From a virus: DNA of 64,000 bases. This document shows positions 42,039-52,100 of the stretch, piece by piece. Positions within the stretch are counted from its first letter, which is position 1. Each line of letters starts with the position of its first letter. Where the stretch lies: the IMG/VR virus record IMGVR_UViG_3300027736_000038, positions 1 to 64,000 of that record; one strand, given 5' to 3'. The notes below the pieces were generated by a model. The model worked only from the letters and a program-made list of their open reading frames with translations, was not told the origin of the DNA and searched no databases. The position numbers and the translations under genes are program-made.

Positions 42039-43205
42039 TTAAAACGCTTTCAAAATCAACATATTTTCGTTGAACCTTCCATTGGGCACTGCACCTACTG
42101 CTTTGATATCTTTGAAATACTTACGTGCTGCGGGCTTGCTTCCCATCACTTCTTTGATTTGCTCGCCGGGCTTACGTAATGTTTTCATCTCACTAGTATT
42201 CGCATCAAACCCTAGCAATGTGTTACCCTTAACACTGAACACTTTGCTATAATCGTCAGCAATGTAGTGATGTAATTTACGCTTACCAGTATCATAAACC
42301 CACGCTTCACTTGCCCCGTGAAGTTTTGTAGGATGTACACTAACTAAATCAAGTTTAGATTGAACATCCTTGAACAACTTCAAGTATTTCAGTTTAGCAA
42401 CAATCTTTTCAACAGGGACTGCTTTACGTTTGCGCGGAGCCTTGCTTGCTTTCTTAATGCTGATATAGCTATTCAAGTCACCTAGCACACCCTCAATAAA
42501 TTTCAGAATGTTACGAATCTGAATCTTGCCTAGGAACGCATAACCCTCTTTTAGAGACTCGTCACCGTCACTTAGACGTTGAAATTCATCTTGCTTACGT
42601 TTCCAGATTTCAACAATGATTGGGATATGTTGAGGCATGACATTGTATTTTGCAACAATATCAACTGTCTTTTCCAACGCTTTGCCCTTAGTAACAAAAT
42701 CGTCAATCATCCCTTCCATTTCGCCGGCGGCATCTCGTGCCTTTTCTTTCAGAATTTCCTGAATGTTGGGGCGTGTTGCAACCACTTCTTCTTTTACGAT
42801 ACTGGTTGCGCTAGTTTTTGTTTCTGTAGAATTCAATGATTTGACTAGTCGTCCAATATCATTTTGCAATGTCAGTTCTTCATGCTCGGTTAATTCTAGC
42901 CCGCGCATTGTCATACGTGCTACCCAGCACAATGTAATAATGAATTCGCTTTCATGGACCTTACGAACCAACTTAGCCTCGTCTGTTCGCTTATTGTAAT
43001 CCAGATATTGACACAATAGTTCTTTTGCGTCTTTTTTAGTATAGAAACGGGTGTACCACGTAAAACTTCTAGCAAGTGCTGAAAATCTTGTTTCGGGTTC
43101 GGGCTGGGTCGGGAAGAATGGTTCTTCACCCATATACTTTGTATCAGCATCTCTGGGGTTGAGTGCTTTTACAAAATGATCGTCTGTATGCTTACGTGTA
43201 GCCAT
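42039..43205 (-). CDS. Conserved early phage protein (388 aa)
   Basis: A soluble, basic protein with no signal peptide. Residues 1-130 contain SALARSFTWYTRFYTKKDAK and a helical region; the middle (KALEKTVDIVAKYNVMPQHI, GYAFLGKIQIRNILKFIEGV) is helical; the C-terminal third starts with KASKAPRKRKAVPVEKIVAK and looks like an alpha/beta domain (SEAWVYDTGKRKLHHYIADD). I recall this arrangement as a conserved T4-like cyanophage or pelagiphage protein without known function. It is the first gene behind a near-perfect sigma70 promoter and heads the unit ending with mazG. Confidence 0.6.
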   Translation of the reverse strand: MATRKHTDDHFVKALNPRDADTKYMGEEPFFPTQPEPETRFSALARSFTWYTRFYTKKDAKELLCQYLDYNKRTDEAKLVRKVHESEFIITLCWVARMTMRGLELTEHEELTLQNDIGRLVKSLNSTETKTSATSIVKEEVVATRPNIQEILKEKARDAAGEMEGMIDDFVTKGKALEKTVDIVAKYNVMPQHIPIIVEIWKRKQDEFQRLSDGDESLKEGYAFLGKIQIRNILKFIEGVLGDLNSYISIKKASKAPRKRKAVPVEKIVAKLKYLKLFKDVQSKLDLVSVHPTKLHGASEAWVYDTGKRKLHHYIADDYSKVFSVKGNTLLGFDANTSEMKTLRKPGEQIKEVMGSKPAARKYFKDIKAVGAVPNGRFNENMLILKAF

Positions 43206-43235
43206 ATATTACTCCAAAGTTTCAATTGAATACGT

Positions 43236-43264
43236 AGTATAACACAATAACCATTTAATGTCAA
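43236..43264 (-). promoter_or_regulatory. Sigma70 promoter for the 388-aa to mazG unit
   Basis: On the minus strand TTGACA (43264-43259), 17 bp, TATACT (43241-43236): perfect -35, five of six at -10. It lies about 30 bases before ATG 43205. Confidence 0.8.
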
Positions 43265-43296
43265 GTTTTTGGTAATACGCCGTCGTCTGTATTTAC

Positions 43297-43304
43297 GATA
43301 AATA
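43297..43304 (+). promoter_or_regulatory. T4-type late promoter for gp14-gp15
   Basis: GATAAATA on the plus strand, 20 bases before ATG 43325, followed by AAGGTAGG as ribosome binding site. It is divergent from the early promoter at 43236-43264. Confidence 0.7.
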
Positions 43305-43324
43305 AGTAATAAGGTAGGTTAATT

Positions 43325-45028
43325 ATGCCCCGGCTTTCACTTTGGCGTCCCAATAAAACTAATGATTATAACTTTTTTGATAAGATAATATCAGAACAGT
43401 TCACCGCAGGTTCCACGGATTTGTATGTACATAAGTATATGGGTCCAACAAACCAAGGTCCATCAATTGATGCTACCCAACCTGAATATGATGTATTAGC
43501 CCCGACTAATATACAAGATTTGTTATTCTTGGAAAACCGTGACAGAACATATGACCCAAATGTATATCGTTTACGTGGACATTACAATGTACAGAATTTA
43601 GATTTTGATTTAAGTCAGTTTGGATTATTCTTAAACAATGATATTATATTCATTACAGTTCATTATAATGATATGATTGATTTGATTGGTAGAAAGTTAA
43701 TGGTTGGTGATGTAATTGAATTACCTCATTTACTAGATTACAACCCCTTAAAGGAAACTATCCCAACTGCATTGAAACGTTTCATGCAAATTACCGACGC
43801 TAATTATGCTAGCGAGGGGTTTAGTCCAACTTGGTTCCCGCATCTATGGCGTATCAAATGTGAACCATTGGTTGATAGTGAAGAATTTAGTCAGATATTA
43901 AGTGCTCCAATAGACCAAGATACTTATTTAGGTATATGGGACAAAAATAAAACATATCCTGCAGGATATGTAATTACTTACGGTGATAAAAATTACAAGG
44001 CATTAATTGATGTTCCGGCCGGGACATACCCACCTGATCCTACATATTGGCAATTAGATACCGCGGATAATCTTAAAGATATTCTTGCTACTTACAATAA
44101 GAACATTGAAATTAACAATGCTGCCCTTGTTGAAGCAGAACGTCTTGTACCTAAGGCAGGTTACGATAGAAGTAATCTATATATTGTACCCACGTACGGT
44201 GAATATTCAAGTGATGGAGTTTTATCCCGAGCCATTAATAATCCTGCACCACCGGTTGGGGTTAATACAAATGGTAGTAATCCAGTTATAAATGTTAGAG
44301 TAATGATGGTTCGTAACTCTAATTTTAAAAATCCTAGCCCAGTACTTAAAATTTCTAAAGCAGCAATAAAAAGTATTTGGGACATGACGGCTGATATGGG
44401 ATATGATAAGTTAGATATTTTCAACACTGTCAATTTAGAAACAGTTACCTTAGCACCTGAAAGAACAGATACTAATTCAGGGCAGGTAACAGGGAACAAA
44501 ATATTAACAGTATATTCAATGGGACAAATTACCGGACCATACGGTACTGCTGATAATACATATGCAACTGCTGATGCTAACCCAGAACTACCGGGATTTA
44601 CTGGTACAATTAATCAGGATATGGATTGGAGAGCAGATTGTGATCCGGCATTCCAATTCATTGCACGTAGTAGCCCAAGAAGTTTTGGATATACGACAGG
44701 ATATTTAGATGGCACCGGAGAAGCACCAAATGGATTCCCAACTGGAGCTGGTATAAGTTTCCCACAAAATCCACAAGTTGGAGATTACTTTTTACGTATT
44801 GATTACTTCCCGCAATTGCTATATCGCTGGGATGGTAGAATATGGGTTAGAATATCTAAAAATGTCAGAACGCCTACAGGCATGACGGAAGCAGATAAAT
44901 CACAGAAATCTAGCTTTATTAATGATAGGGCGCAAACAAAACTTACAGATGGAACATTTGTTCCGCAACGTCAAGCGTTGTCAACTATTTTAGGATTGAC
45001 ACCTGACCCGTTGCCCCCAGTAGTATAA
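43325..45028 (+). CDS. 14: Neck protein (gp14-like) with carbohydrate-binding-like insert
   Basis: A 567-residue protein, about twice T4 gp14. The first 195 residues show the neck pattern: NDYNFFDKIISEQFTAGSTD, IQDLLFLENRDRTYDPNVYR, GDVIELPHLLDYN and HLWRIKCEPLVDSEEF. Residues 200-246 (YLGIWDKNKTYPAGYVITYG, then YKALIDVPAG and YWQL) form a short CBM5/12-like carbohydrate-binding module inserted after it. The remainder is beta-rich. With gp13 it would form the neck platform for tail and whisker attachment. Ribosome binding site AAGGTAGG; gp15 follows after 10 bases. Confidence 0.75.
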   Translation: MPRLSLWRPNKTNDYNFFDKIISEQFTAGSTDLYVHKYMGPTNQGPSIDATQPEYDVLAPTNIQDLLFLENRDRTYDPNVYRLRGHYNVQNLDFDLSQFGLFLNNDIIFITVHYNDMIDLIGRKLMVGDVIELPHLLDYNPLKETIPTALKRFMQITDANYASEGFSPTWFPHLWRIKCEPLVDSEEFSQILSAPIDQDTYLGIWDKNKTYPAGYVITYGDKNYKALIDVPAGTYPPDPTYWQLDTADNLKDILATYNKNIEINNAALVEAERLVPKAGYDRSNLYIVPTYGEYSSDGVLSRAINNPAPPVGVNTNGSNPVINVRVMMVRNSNFKNPSPVLKISKAAIKSIWDMTADMGYDKLDIFNTVNLETVTLAPERTDTNSGQVTGNKILTVYSMGQITGPYGTADNTYATADANPELPGFTGTINQDMDWRADCDPAFQFIARSSPRSFGYTTGYLDGTGEAPNGFPTGAGISFPQNPQVGDYFLRIDYFPQLLYRWDGRIWVRISKNVRTPTGMTEADKSQKSSFINDRAQTKLTDGTFVPQRQALSTILGLTPDPLPPVV

Positions 45029-45038
45029 AGAGTATATA

Positions 45039-46415
45039 ATGGCAGATTTTTTCTATGACAATCAGGTACGCAGATTTTTAATTCAATTTGCAAAAATTTT
45101 CAGTAACTGGCAAGTTACTAAAGGCAAAGATCCAGCGGGTAATGAAATATTAGTTCGTGTTCCTGTTATGTATGGTGATAGCAGCAGACAGGCATCAACT
45201 ATTATTGCTAATAATAGTGCCAGTAACTTACCAAGCGCACCTCTAATAACATATTATATTACTGCATTGGAATACGATCAACGCAGAACACAAGATCCTA
45301 CATTTATTGATAAGGTGCAAGTTCGACAACGATCTTATAATAACGACACACAAGAATATGAAACTGTGCAAGGACAGGCATTCACGGTAGAAAGATTAAT
45401 GCCAGTGCCTTATACATTAAGACTTACTGTAGATTTTTGGACTACAAACTATAATCAAAAACTGCAATTAATAGAACAATTAGGCACATTGTTTAACCCT
45501 GCATTAGAGATACAAAGTACTGATAACTTTATTGATTGGACCTCATTAAGTGTTGTATACCAAGATGGATTAACTTTCAGTAGTCGCAGTATTCCAGTAG
45601 GCACCGGTAATCCAATTGATGTTATGAGTTGGAAATTCTATATGCCAATTTGGATTAGTACAGCAAGTAAACTTAAGAAGATGGGTGTTATTGAAAAAAT
45701 TATTGCATCAATCTTTAAAGGCACAGCATTAACTGATATACAAGATGATGATTTGCTGTTAGGAACTAGACCAAAAATCACACCATACGGATACAAATTA
45801 TTGCTATTGGGAAATACATTACAAATATTGCCACAAGCAGTTGCGTTTGATCCAAGTAATTTTAATACAGAATTACCTGATAATCCCAATACTGATATAT
45901 ATTGGTCTAGTGTGTTAAATGTGTATGGAACAGTTAAACCAGGTATTAGTCAAATTTGGCTACAAAATCCATTTATGGATCACGAAATTGTAGGCACTAT
46001 TGTACCTAATCCCAATGATGATAGATTATTAATCTATAACATTGACCCTGATACATTACCACAAAATACATTGGATCCAGTTGACGGTGTGATAAACCCT
46101 CAATTAACTGGTCCAAATGCAGGATTGCCCGGGCCAGTTAATGGACGTAGATATCTTCTAGTAGATAACATTGGTGCTCCCGGTGATAGCACTGTTGCAT
46201 GGGGTAATGTAGTAGCATTTGCTAATGACATTATTGAATACAATGCCGGCGCTGGAGAATGGTTTGTAAGTTTTGATAGCACTATTGCAACCCCAACTAC
46301 ATTAGAATATGTAACTAACTTAACAACTAATGTCCAATATCGTTTTGTAGATGATACTTGGATGAAATCATACGAAGGATGGTATGATCAAGGGGATTAT
46401 TCTATCGTCATCTAA
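45039..46415 (+). CDS. 15: Tail completion / sheath stabiliser protein (gp15-like)
   Basis: A 458-residue protein; T4 gp15 has 272. The N-terminus FFYDNQVRRFLIQFAKIFSN, then VRVPVMYGDSSRQAST, ERLMPVPYTLRLTVDFWTTN and LIEQLGTLFNPALEIQ match gp15, which forms the hexameric tail terminator binding the top of tube and sheath. The C-terminal extension (about 270-458) is beta-rich. It is co-transcribed with gp14, in the same order as in T4. Confidence 0.8.
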   Translation: MADFFYDNQVRRFLIQFAKIFSNWQVTKGKDPAGNEILVRVPVMYGDSSRQASTIIANNSASNLPSAPLITYYITALEYDQRRTQDPTFIDKVQVRQRSYNNDTQEYETVQGQAFTVERLMPVPYTLRLTVDFWTTNYNQKLQLIEQLGTLFNPALEIQSTDNFIDWTSLSVVYQDGLTFSSRSIPVGTGNPIDVMSWKFYMPIWISTASKLKKMGVIEKIIASIFKGTALTDIQDDDLLLGTRPKITPYGYKLLLLGNTLQILPQAVAFDPSNFNTELPDNPNTDIYWSSVLNVYGTVKPGISQIWLQNPFMDHEIVGTIVPNPNDDRLLIYNIDPDTLPQNTLDPVDGVINPQLTGPNAGLPGPVNGRRYLLVDNIGAPGDSTVAWGNVVAFANDIIEYNAGAGEWFVSFDSTIATPTTLEYVTNLTTNVQYRFVDDTWMKSYEGWYDQGDYSIVI

Positions 46416-46434
46416 TACTGTGATAAATCATAGT

Positions 46435-46851
46435 ATGAGCAATACATCAGCCGGAGTTTTCTTTTATAGTAGTAAAACAAATCGCTACCTATATCTATTA
46501 CGCACAGACAACAAAAACCCTGGCAATTGGGGTATTCCCGGCGGCAAGATAGAAGATGATGAAACTCTGTTTGAGGGTATTGCTAGAGAATGTCAGGAAG
46601 AAATTGGAATGTTTCCAATTAATGCTAAATTAATACCTATACAGAAATTCATCAATCACACCTTTACCTATCATACATTCTTTTGTGAGGTAGAAGATGA
46701 GTTTGTTCCTGCACTTAATGAAGAACATTGTGGATATGCATGGGTAGGAGATAATCAATATCCCAAGCCATTACATCCTGGATTGTTTAGTACTGTGAAT
46801 TTTGATGTTGTCCAGGACAAGTTAAAGACACTTACAAAAAAAGAGACCTAA
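46435..46851 (+). CDS. Nudix hydrolase
   Basis: A 138-residue protein with a perfect Nudix box, GKIEDDETLFEGIARECQEE followed by IGM (G-x5-E-x7-REUxEExGU). It would hydrolyse nucleoside diphosphate-linked substrates; the exact substrate (oxidised nucleotide, ADP-ribose, capped RNA) cannot be told. The start ATG 46435 is preferred because the earlier in-frame ATG at 46384 lies inside the gp15 gene. A GATAAATC motif sits six bases upstream. Followed by a strong terminator. Confidence 0.85.
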   Translation: MSNTSAGVFFYSSKTNRYLYLLRTDNKNPGNWGIPGGKIEDDETLFEGIARECQEEIGMFPINAKLIPIQKFINHTFTYHTFFCEVEDEFVPALNEEHCGYAWVGDNQYPKPLHPGLFSTVNFDVVQDKLKTLTKKET

Positions 46852-46863
46852 GTCTCTTTTTTT
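46839..46863. terminator. Rho-independent terminator, convergent
   Basis: A nine-bp stem AAAAGAGAC/GTCTCTTTT with loop CTAA and further T on the plus side and A on the other. It serves both the Nudix gene and the convergent 104-residue gene. Confidence 0.85.
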
Positions 46864-47176
46864 ATTTTAGCAATGTTGACACTGTATTGAATCCCATAGA
46901 GCCGATTATTACACCTGCTCCCATCATCATCCAGCGCCATTTTTCTAAAACTGAAATCTTTCCAGCTAATTCGCTATGTTCCTTAACATCTTGTTCACGC
47001 ATAGTTTTCAACATTTGTCTAGTTTCTTCTGCGTTCTCATCTAGGGCATCACGAATTGACTTCAAATCCATTTTAAGATCACCAATTTTATCCTCGATGT
47101 TCTTAACTTGGACTTGAAGTACCGCAATTTCAGTTTCAGGTTGCATTTTAACGGCCTTACTTGATGCGGTTGCCAT
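46862..47176 (-). CDS. Coiled-coil protein with C-terminal membrane anchor
   Basis: A 104-residue protein: residues 15-75 form a coiled coil (EIAVLQVQVKNIEDKIGDLK and following heptads) and residues about 82-100 (WRWMMMGAGVIIGSMGF) are one membrane helix. The layout is like XhlA-type hemolysin or lysis-accessory proteins and like small tail- or head-linked coiled coils. The start ATG 47176 lies one base after the upstream stop; five upstream residues are possible from 47191. A lysis or membrane-binding role is inference. Confidence 0.6.
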   Translation of the reverse strand: MATASSKAVKMQPETEIAVLQVQVKNIEDKIGDLKMDLKSIRDALDENAEETRQMLKTMREQDVKEHSELAGKISVLEKWRWMMMGAGVIIGSMGFNTVSTLLK

Positions 47177-47177
47177 A

Positions 47178-48452
47178 TTATGCGCTAGCAATAGTTACGA
47201 TTGCGTAAGGTTGTCCACCAGTCGCATTTGCTGCTACTGCTGTGTTGAATGTTGCAAATACTGGAGCAGCATTTTGGAACACTATATTACCAGTAGCAAT
47301 TGGTCCTGAAGTAGCAGTAAACAACTCACCAGTGTGGTCAGAAAGACTTTGTACTGTTTGAGTAGCACTATTAGCATATGTAGCAAGGATACGCATTGAG
47401 TTTGGTGTCAATGCTGTGTTTGCAACGTTTGCTGTAAAGCATTGTGCTGTTAAACCAGTTACTGTTCCTGTTACTAGATATTTTTGTTTACCCTTTTGAC
47501 GAACAATATAACCTGCTTCATCATTAGCATAGATGAATGAAGCATTACTTCTGACAACGTTAGCATTGGCTGTTAGTACAACACGATTCATAAGAGCATT
47601 AGCTGTTACTGACGCATTAGCGGTGACAGCTTGTACCGGTCCACCTTGACTAGTAGAAACGGTGAATGCTGCTGCGTTAGCGATAGTTTTAACAAAATAT
47701 GTTGTACCTGTAGTTAAACCGCCAAAATTTGCGCTAAACTGTATTGGCATATCTGCTATAAGAGTTTGTGCATTACCCGAAGTTCCAATAACGCTACCTG
47801 ATACTGTTGTATTGGCAACAGCTACTGAAACATTACCGTGTGTAGCAGAAGCAAACCCAAGACTAACATAATCAGTACTACCGTTATTATTAGCAACTGC
47901 AATTTGTAGTGCTGCGCCAGTAGCTAAGTTAGCTAAATCAGTACCTACACCAACTACTACATTACTAGTATTAACTGCTAAAGGTGTGTATAATGTACCT
48001 GTACCACTGATACCAATAGCAACTTGTGCTAATACTTGTTTACCAATGATTGCTGTATTACCACCAACTACACTGTATGTGTTAGCATTAGTAGCAGGGA
48101 AACCTGTTCCACCAACTGGGTTGTTAAAGTATGCATCAACAACATTAAATGAAGCACTAACTGATTGACCAGTTGTGTCTGTTAATGGTTGCATTATTTG
48201 TGGCTGTACACTTAACTGAGTCTGTGATGCATTAAATGTAGTATTTGTTAGTATTGAATTTACATAATAAATTGTGTTAGCTGTTAATCCACCAACAGTT
48301 GTAGCAACTATAAATGACATACCTTTAGCTACACCTACAGTAGGTGATGTAGTTAAATTTCCACCTGATATTGTGACGATACTGCCGGTTTCTGCTGTAT
48401 CAGTTACTGTTAAGACTGCTTGAGCCTTTGCGATTTTTAGAGGGCGTCCCAT
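47178..48452 (-). CDS. Beta-rich virion protein with dispersed modules
   Basis: A 424-residue Ala/Thr/Val/Asn-rich protein. Two copies of the dispersed module are visible: MSFIVATTVGGLTANTIYYV and PIQFSANFGGLTTGTTYFVK, each followed by an F-x-V/A-S strand. A further block (GISGTGTLYTPLAVNTSNVV) resembles one in the neighbouring 185-residue protein. The C-terminal part has YIVRQKGKQKYLVTGTVTGL, a pattern I recall from structural proteins of environmental phages. Late promoter 48542-48535 with a long structured leader and a strong ribosome binding site (AAGGAG). Confidence 0.6.
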   Translation of the reverse strand: MGRPLKIAKAQAVLTVTDTAETGSIVTISGGNLTTSPTVGVAKGMSFIVATTVGGLTANTIYYVNSILTNTTFNASQTQLSVQPQIMQPLTDTTGQSVSASFNVVDAYFNNPVGGTGFPATNANTYSVVGGNTAIIGKQVLAQVAIGISGTGTLYTPLAVNTSNVVVGVGTDLANLATGAALQIAVANNNGSTDYVSLGFASATHGNVSVAVANTTVSGSVIGTSGNAQTLIADMPIQFSANFGGLTTGTTYFVKTIANAAAFTVSTSQGGPVQAVTANASVTANALMNRVVLTANANVVRSNASFIYANDEAGYIVRQKGKQKYLVTGTVTGLTAQCFTANVANTALTPNSMRILATYANSATQTVQSLSDHTGELFTATSGPIATGNIVFQNAAPVFATFNTAVAANATGGQPYAIVTIASA

Positions 48453-48534
48453 TTGTTTCTCCTTGAAATATTAGTGAGTTCTAGTCACTACGCGGCGGGG
48501 ACCGCATAAACTCGCCGAATGCGAATGTATTATA
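48453..48534 (-). promoter_or_regulatory. Structured GC-rich leader
   Basis: The 82 bases between the late promoter and the ATG of the 424-residue gene contain hairpins GCGG-TCC-CCGC and AGTGA-CTAGAAC-TCACT on the minus strand before AAGGAG. Most other late leaders in the window are only about 17-30 bases. Confidence 0.4.
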
Positions 48535-48542
48535 TATTTATC
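48535..48542 (-). promoter_or_regulatory. T4-type late promoter
   Basis: GATAAATA on the minus strand, 83 bases upstream of ATG 48452, just after the stop of the 185-residue gene. Confidence 0.6.
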
Positions 48543-48556
48543 TTAAGGAGTAAAAT

Positions 48557-49114
48557 TTACTTCTTTGGACCACCATTAACAGGGGTTGCCAATATACCTG
48601 ATGTACCCGTATTAGAATGAGGCATGCCCAATTCAGTAATACTGAATATAGAATTAGCACCGGCTAATGTTAAGTAAGATACAATATTACCTTGTCCTAC
48701 TATGATACTATTTTCTACAGTGTTTGCAGGAATAACTTCGCTATTGGCATTTGCTACAGTATACGGAACACCATATGGACTATATCTTGCGGTAGTATTT
48801 GCTATTGCCACAGAAGCATTTGCTGTTAGTGTTAAACTAGTATTATTAGCAATTGCTTTAACAATGCCGGCTGAGTTTCCGGCAGTATTGCCTATCCAAT
48901 ATCCAATTCCCAATTCGGTTAAAAATAATGTTCCCACTCCAGTTACTGTACTAGTATTAGTAGCACAAGTTACATTACCGGTTAATGCTACATTAGGGAA
49001 ACTAGTAGTATATTGAATAGCTGCATTAGAAGTGGCTATTCTTACTTTATCTGTTGCAATGTTTGCTGAAGCTGCCGGTGTTGCAATGTTTGCTGTATAT
49101 GCGTATGTTGTCAT
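48557..49114 (-). CDS. Small beta-rich virion protein (185 aa)
   Basis: A Thr/Ala/Asn/Ile-rich structural protein. The middle (VTGVGTLFLTELGIGYWIGN, then GIVKAIANNTSLTLTANASV) matches a short beta module common in phage surface and fibre proteins, where T-x-V-T-G-x-G-T-x-F starts the unit. No enzyme motifs. Late motif 49140-49133 and ribosome binding site AGGAAT. It lies between the second long fibre and the 424-residue protein, so it may be part of the same fibre or surface complex. Confidence 0.6.
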   Translation of the reverse strand: MTTYAYTANIATPAASANIATDKVRIATSNAAIQYTTSFPNVALTGNVTCATNTSTVTGVGTLFLTELGIGYWIGNTAGNSAGIVKAIANNTSLTLTANASVAIANTTARYSPYGVPYTVANANSEVIPANTVENSIIVGQGNIVSYLTLAGANSIFSITELGMPHSNTGTSGILATPVNGGPKK

Positions 49115-49132
49115 TTTATTATTCCTATATCT

Positions 49133-49140
49133 TATTTATT
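49133..49140 (-). promoter_or_regulatory. Late-type promoter
   Basis: AATAAATA on the minus strand, 19 bases before ATG 49114, followed by AGGAAT. Confidence 0.55.
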
Positions 49141-49141
49141 A

Positions 49142-52100
49142 TTAAAGTCTGCCAACCGCTACTTCAATAACGCCTTCACCTTCAAAGTTTTCTAGTGATT
49201 TTCCGATTACCATTCCCATTACAGGTAATTGAGATGGTCTAGCAAATCCATTGCCGCCGCTTACAAGCATATCGCCCTTATGTATTGTTCCACGAACTTT
49301 ACATGGCACACGTCCTTGCAATGCTACAGCAACAACATGTTCACCCTGGCATTGTGAATTCATTACATAGGCTGGGTTAGTTGATACTACCCCAGCAACT
49401 CTTGTTGTGCCATCTTCAGCTATTGTAACTTCTTTTTCACCGCCAAACTCTACTACAGTACCAGGTTCGTATGATTTATCTGATTCATAGTATTCTGCCA
49501 AGTCAGCGTATGTTGCTTGTAATTTACTACCGGCACTTAATGACCAGTTGCCTGTAATGGTTCCAAGAAGCGTATTTGCACCAGTAGTAAGTGTCATATT
49601 ATTGCCGCTGATTGTTTGTGCATTGGCAAAGGTAAGGTTAGTGAATGATGTACTTACACTAGTGATGTTTGGCTGTGCTGCTGTTGTTAATGTACCGGTT
49701 AAGTAACTGGCACTAACTAGATTACCACCAGTAACATTGCCGTTTGTTATATTACCTGTTACCGCCAAACTTGTTAATGTACCTGTACTTGTAATATTTG
49801 GTTGTGCTGCTGTTGTTAATGTACCGGTTAAGTAACTGGCACTAACTAGATTACCACCAGTAACATTGCCGTTTGTTATATTACCTGTTACCGCCAAACT
49901 TGTTAATGTACCTGTACTTGTAATATTTGGTTGTGCTGCTGTTGTTAATGTACCGGTTAAGTAACTGGCACTTACTAAATTTGCACCTGATATTTGTGAT
50001 GATGCACCACTTTGTGTTATGTTTCCGTTGGCAGCAAATGTAATACCTGATGAAGAAAATACTACAACATTGGCTGCAGTTTGGTTTGCACTACCAGATG
50101 CAATTGCAGCAGCTACACGAATTGCTACGTTGCCGGGTGTTCCTGTACCAGTTCCTATTCCACCTGTAATAGTAATGATACCGCCGTTTGTGTTAGTGCC
50201 TCTTCCTGCACCGCCTCTTAATATCAAGTCACCGCCGCTGCTAGAAGAATTAGAGGATCCGCCGTTTGCTTGAATGAACGCTCCGGTGCCTGCGCCCAAA
50301 CCACCTACTAAGCCTACATAGCCCCCAAGTCCATTTGCAGAAGCAGCCCCACCGGAAAGAGTAACTACTCCGCCGATGGTAACTCCTGATGAATTGCCAT
50401 TACCACCTTGTATGCCAATTGATCCACCTTGTTCAGAATCACCTGCAGCTCCTATCTTTCCTACTATATTTAGTCCACCTTGGTAAGCATCATTCCCTAC
50501 AATATAATTAGCATTTATATTACCTGTGCTATTGATATTACCTGAAACAGTCAATGAAGTTAATGTACCAACACTTGTAATATTTGGTTGTGCTGCTGTT
50601 GTTAATGTACCTGTAAATAATGTGGCACTCAATGTACCCGTATTGACAGCAAATGATAAATTAACATTACTACCTAACTGATAATTAGCACTTGCGCTAG
50701 CACTGACCATTGTTGGATAGAAAGTGCCTGCGGTTTGTGATACAACATTACCATATTCTGATACATTAGACCTTGCCACATATAAATTAGGAACTACAGT
50801 TGTACTTTGTACACTTAATGGAGCAGTACCAGTAGCTACATTAGATATGAATTGCGGGGTAGTAATATTAGCACTTGCCAATACTTGTGCAGTTCCTAAA
50901 TTACCAACGTTAGCGTTACCACCAACGTTAGCAGTACCGGGTATATTTGCACCAGTTGCAGTTACAGTCAATTGACTAGTAGTATTACCAGTGACAAAGT
51001 GAGAGATATTGGCATTAGCAGTAATGGTAATATTGCTATTGCCGTTTTGCATTAATCCACTATTAATAGTAGTAATATTACCTGTTGTAATTGTTGCAGT
51101 TGATGTAACTAAGGTAACAACATTAGCAGTACCTGGTATATTTGCGCCAGTTGAAGTAACTACAAATTGTGCAGTAGCATTGCCACCAATAAAGGTAGAA
51201 ACATTGCCGGCGGATGCAATGGTAATATTACTTGTACTATTCTTCATCAATCCACTGTTGATAGTAGTGATATTACCTGTTGTAGCAACCAATGTAGTTG
51301 TACCCAAATTACCAGTATTGGCATTACCAGTTACATTTAATAATGTAGTAGTTAAATTACCGGTTGAAGCATTGAATGATAGATTGGCATTTGCACCTTG
51401 TGCTAAATTTCCCGACGTTGCGTTTACAAATAACGGATACCAAGTTCCAGTGGTTGTTAACGCAGTATTAGCATATTCAGAAACATTTGACCTAGCTACA
51501 AACAAATTAGGAACAAGTGTTGTACTTGTTACAGTTAGTGGGGCTGTGCCAACAGCAACGTTTGAAACTATTACTGGACCAGTAACTGCGGTGACCGCAT
51601 TAATGTTTCCAGCAACAACATTGCCAGAAGAAACGGTTAATGTAGTTGTGTTTTTATCAAAGGTAAACGCAGCAACACCATTTGAAATATTTTGATCATT
51701 AAACTGTACAGTAGTATTTGAACCACCTACTACTCCACTGCCACTACCACCTAATGCAGCAGTGGCTATTCCAGAATTCGCTACATACGTTAACAATCCT
51801 GCACCATTGGCAGTTGCTGTTAATCCTAAATCAGTATATAATACTACATTGCCTGAGGTAGCGTAATCCCCATTTAATTTTAAATAAAATGTATGACCAT
51901 TAATATTTGAATTTGCCCCGGAATTAGTAATTGTTGCACTAGTAATAGTTACAATCTGTCCATTGGTATATGGGGTCAAATTAGAAACTGTCATAGTAAC
52001 AATATTACCAGTAATGTTGTTTGTTAATCCTTTGATTGTAGTATACAATGTATTCTTAGGAGTCCAAGAAAGATTTCCTAACCCGTCTGTTTCTAAGATA

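Noticed and set aside
46422-46429. GATAAATC before the Nudix gene as a late promoter
   Set aside because: It differs from the motif at the last base and lies six bases from the start; the gene can be read from the gp14-gp15 transcript.
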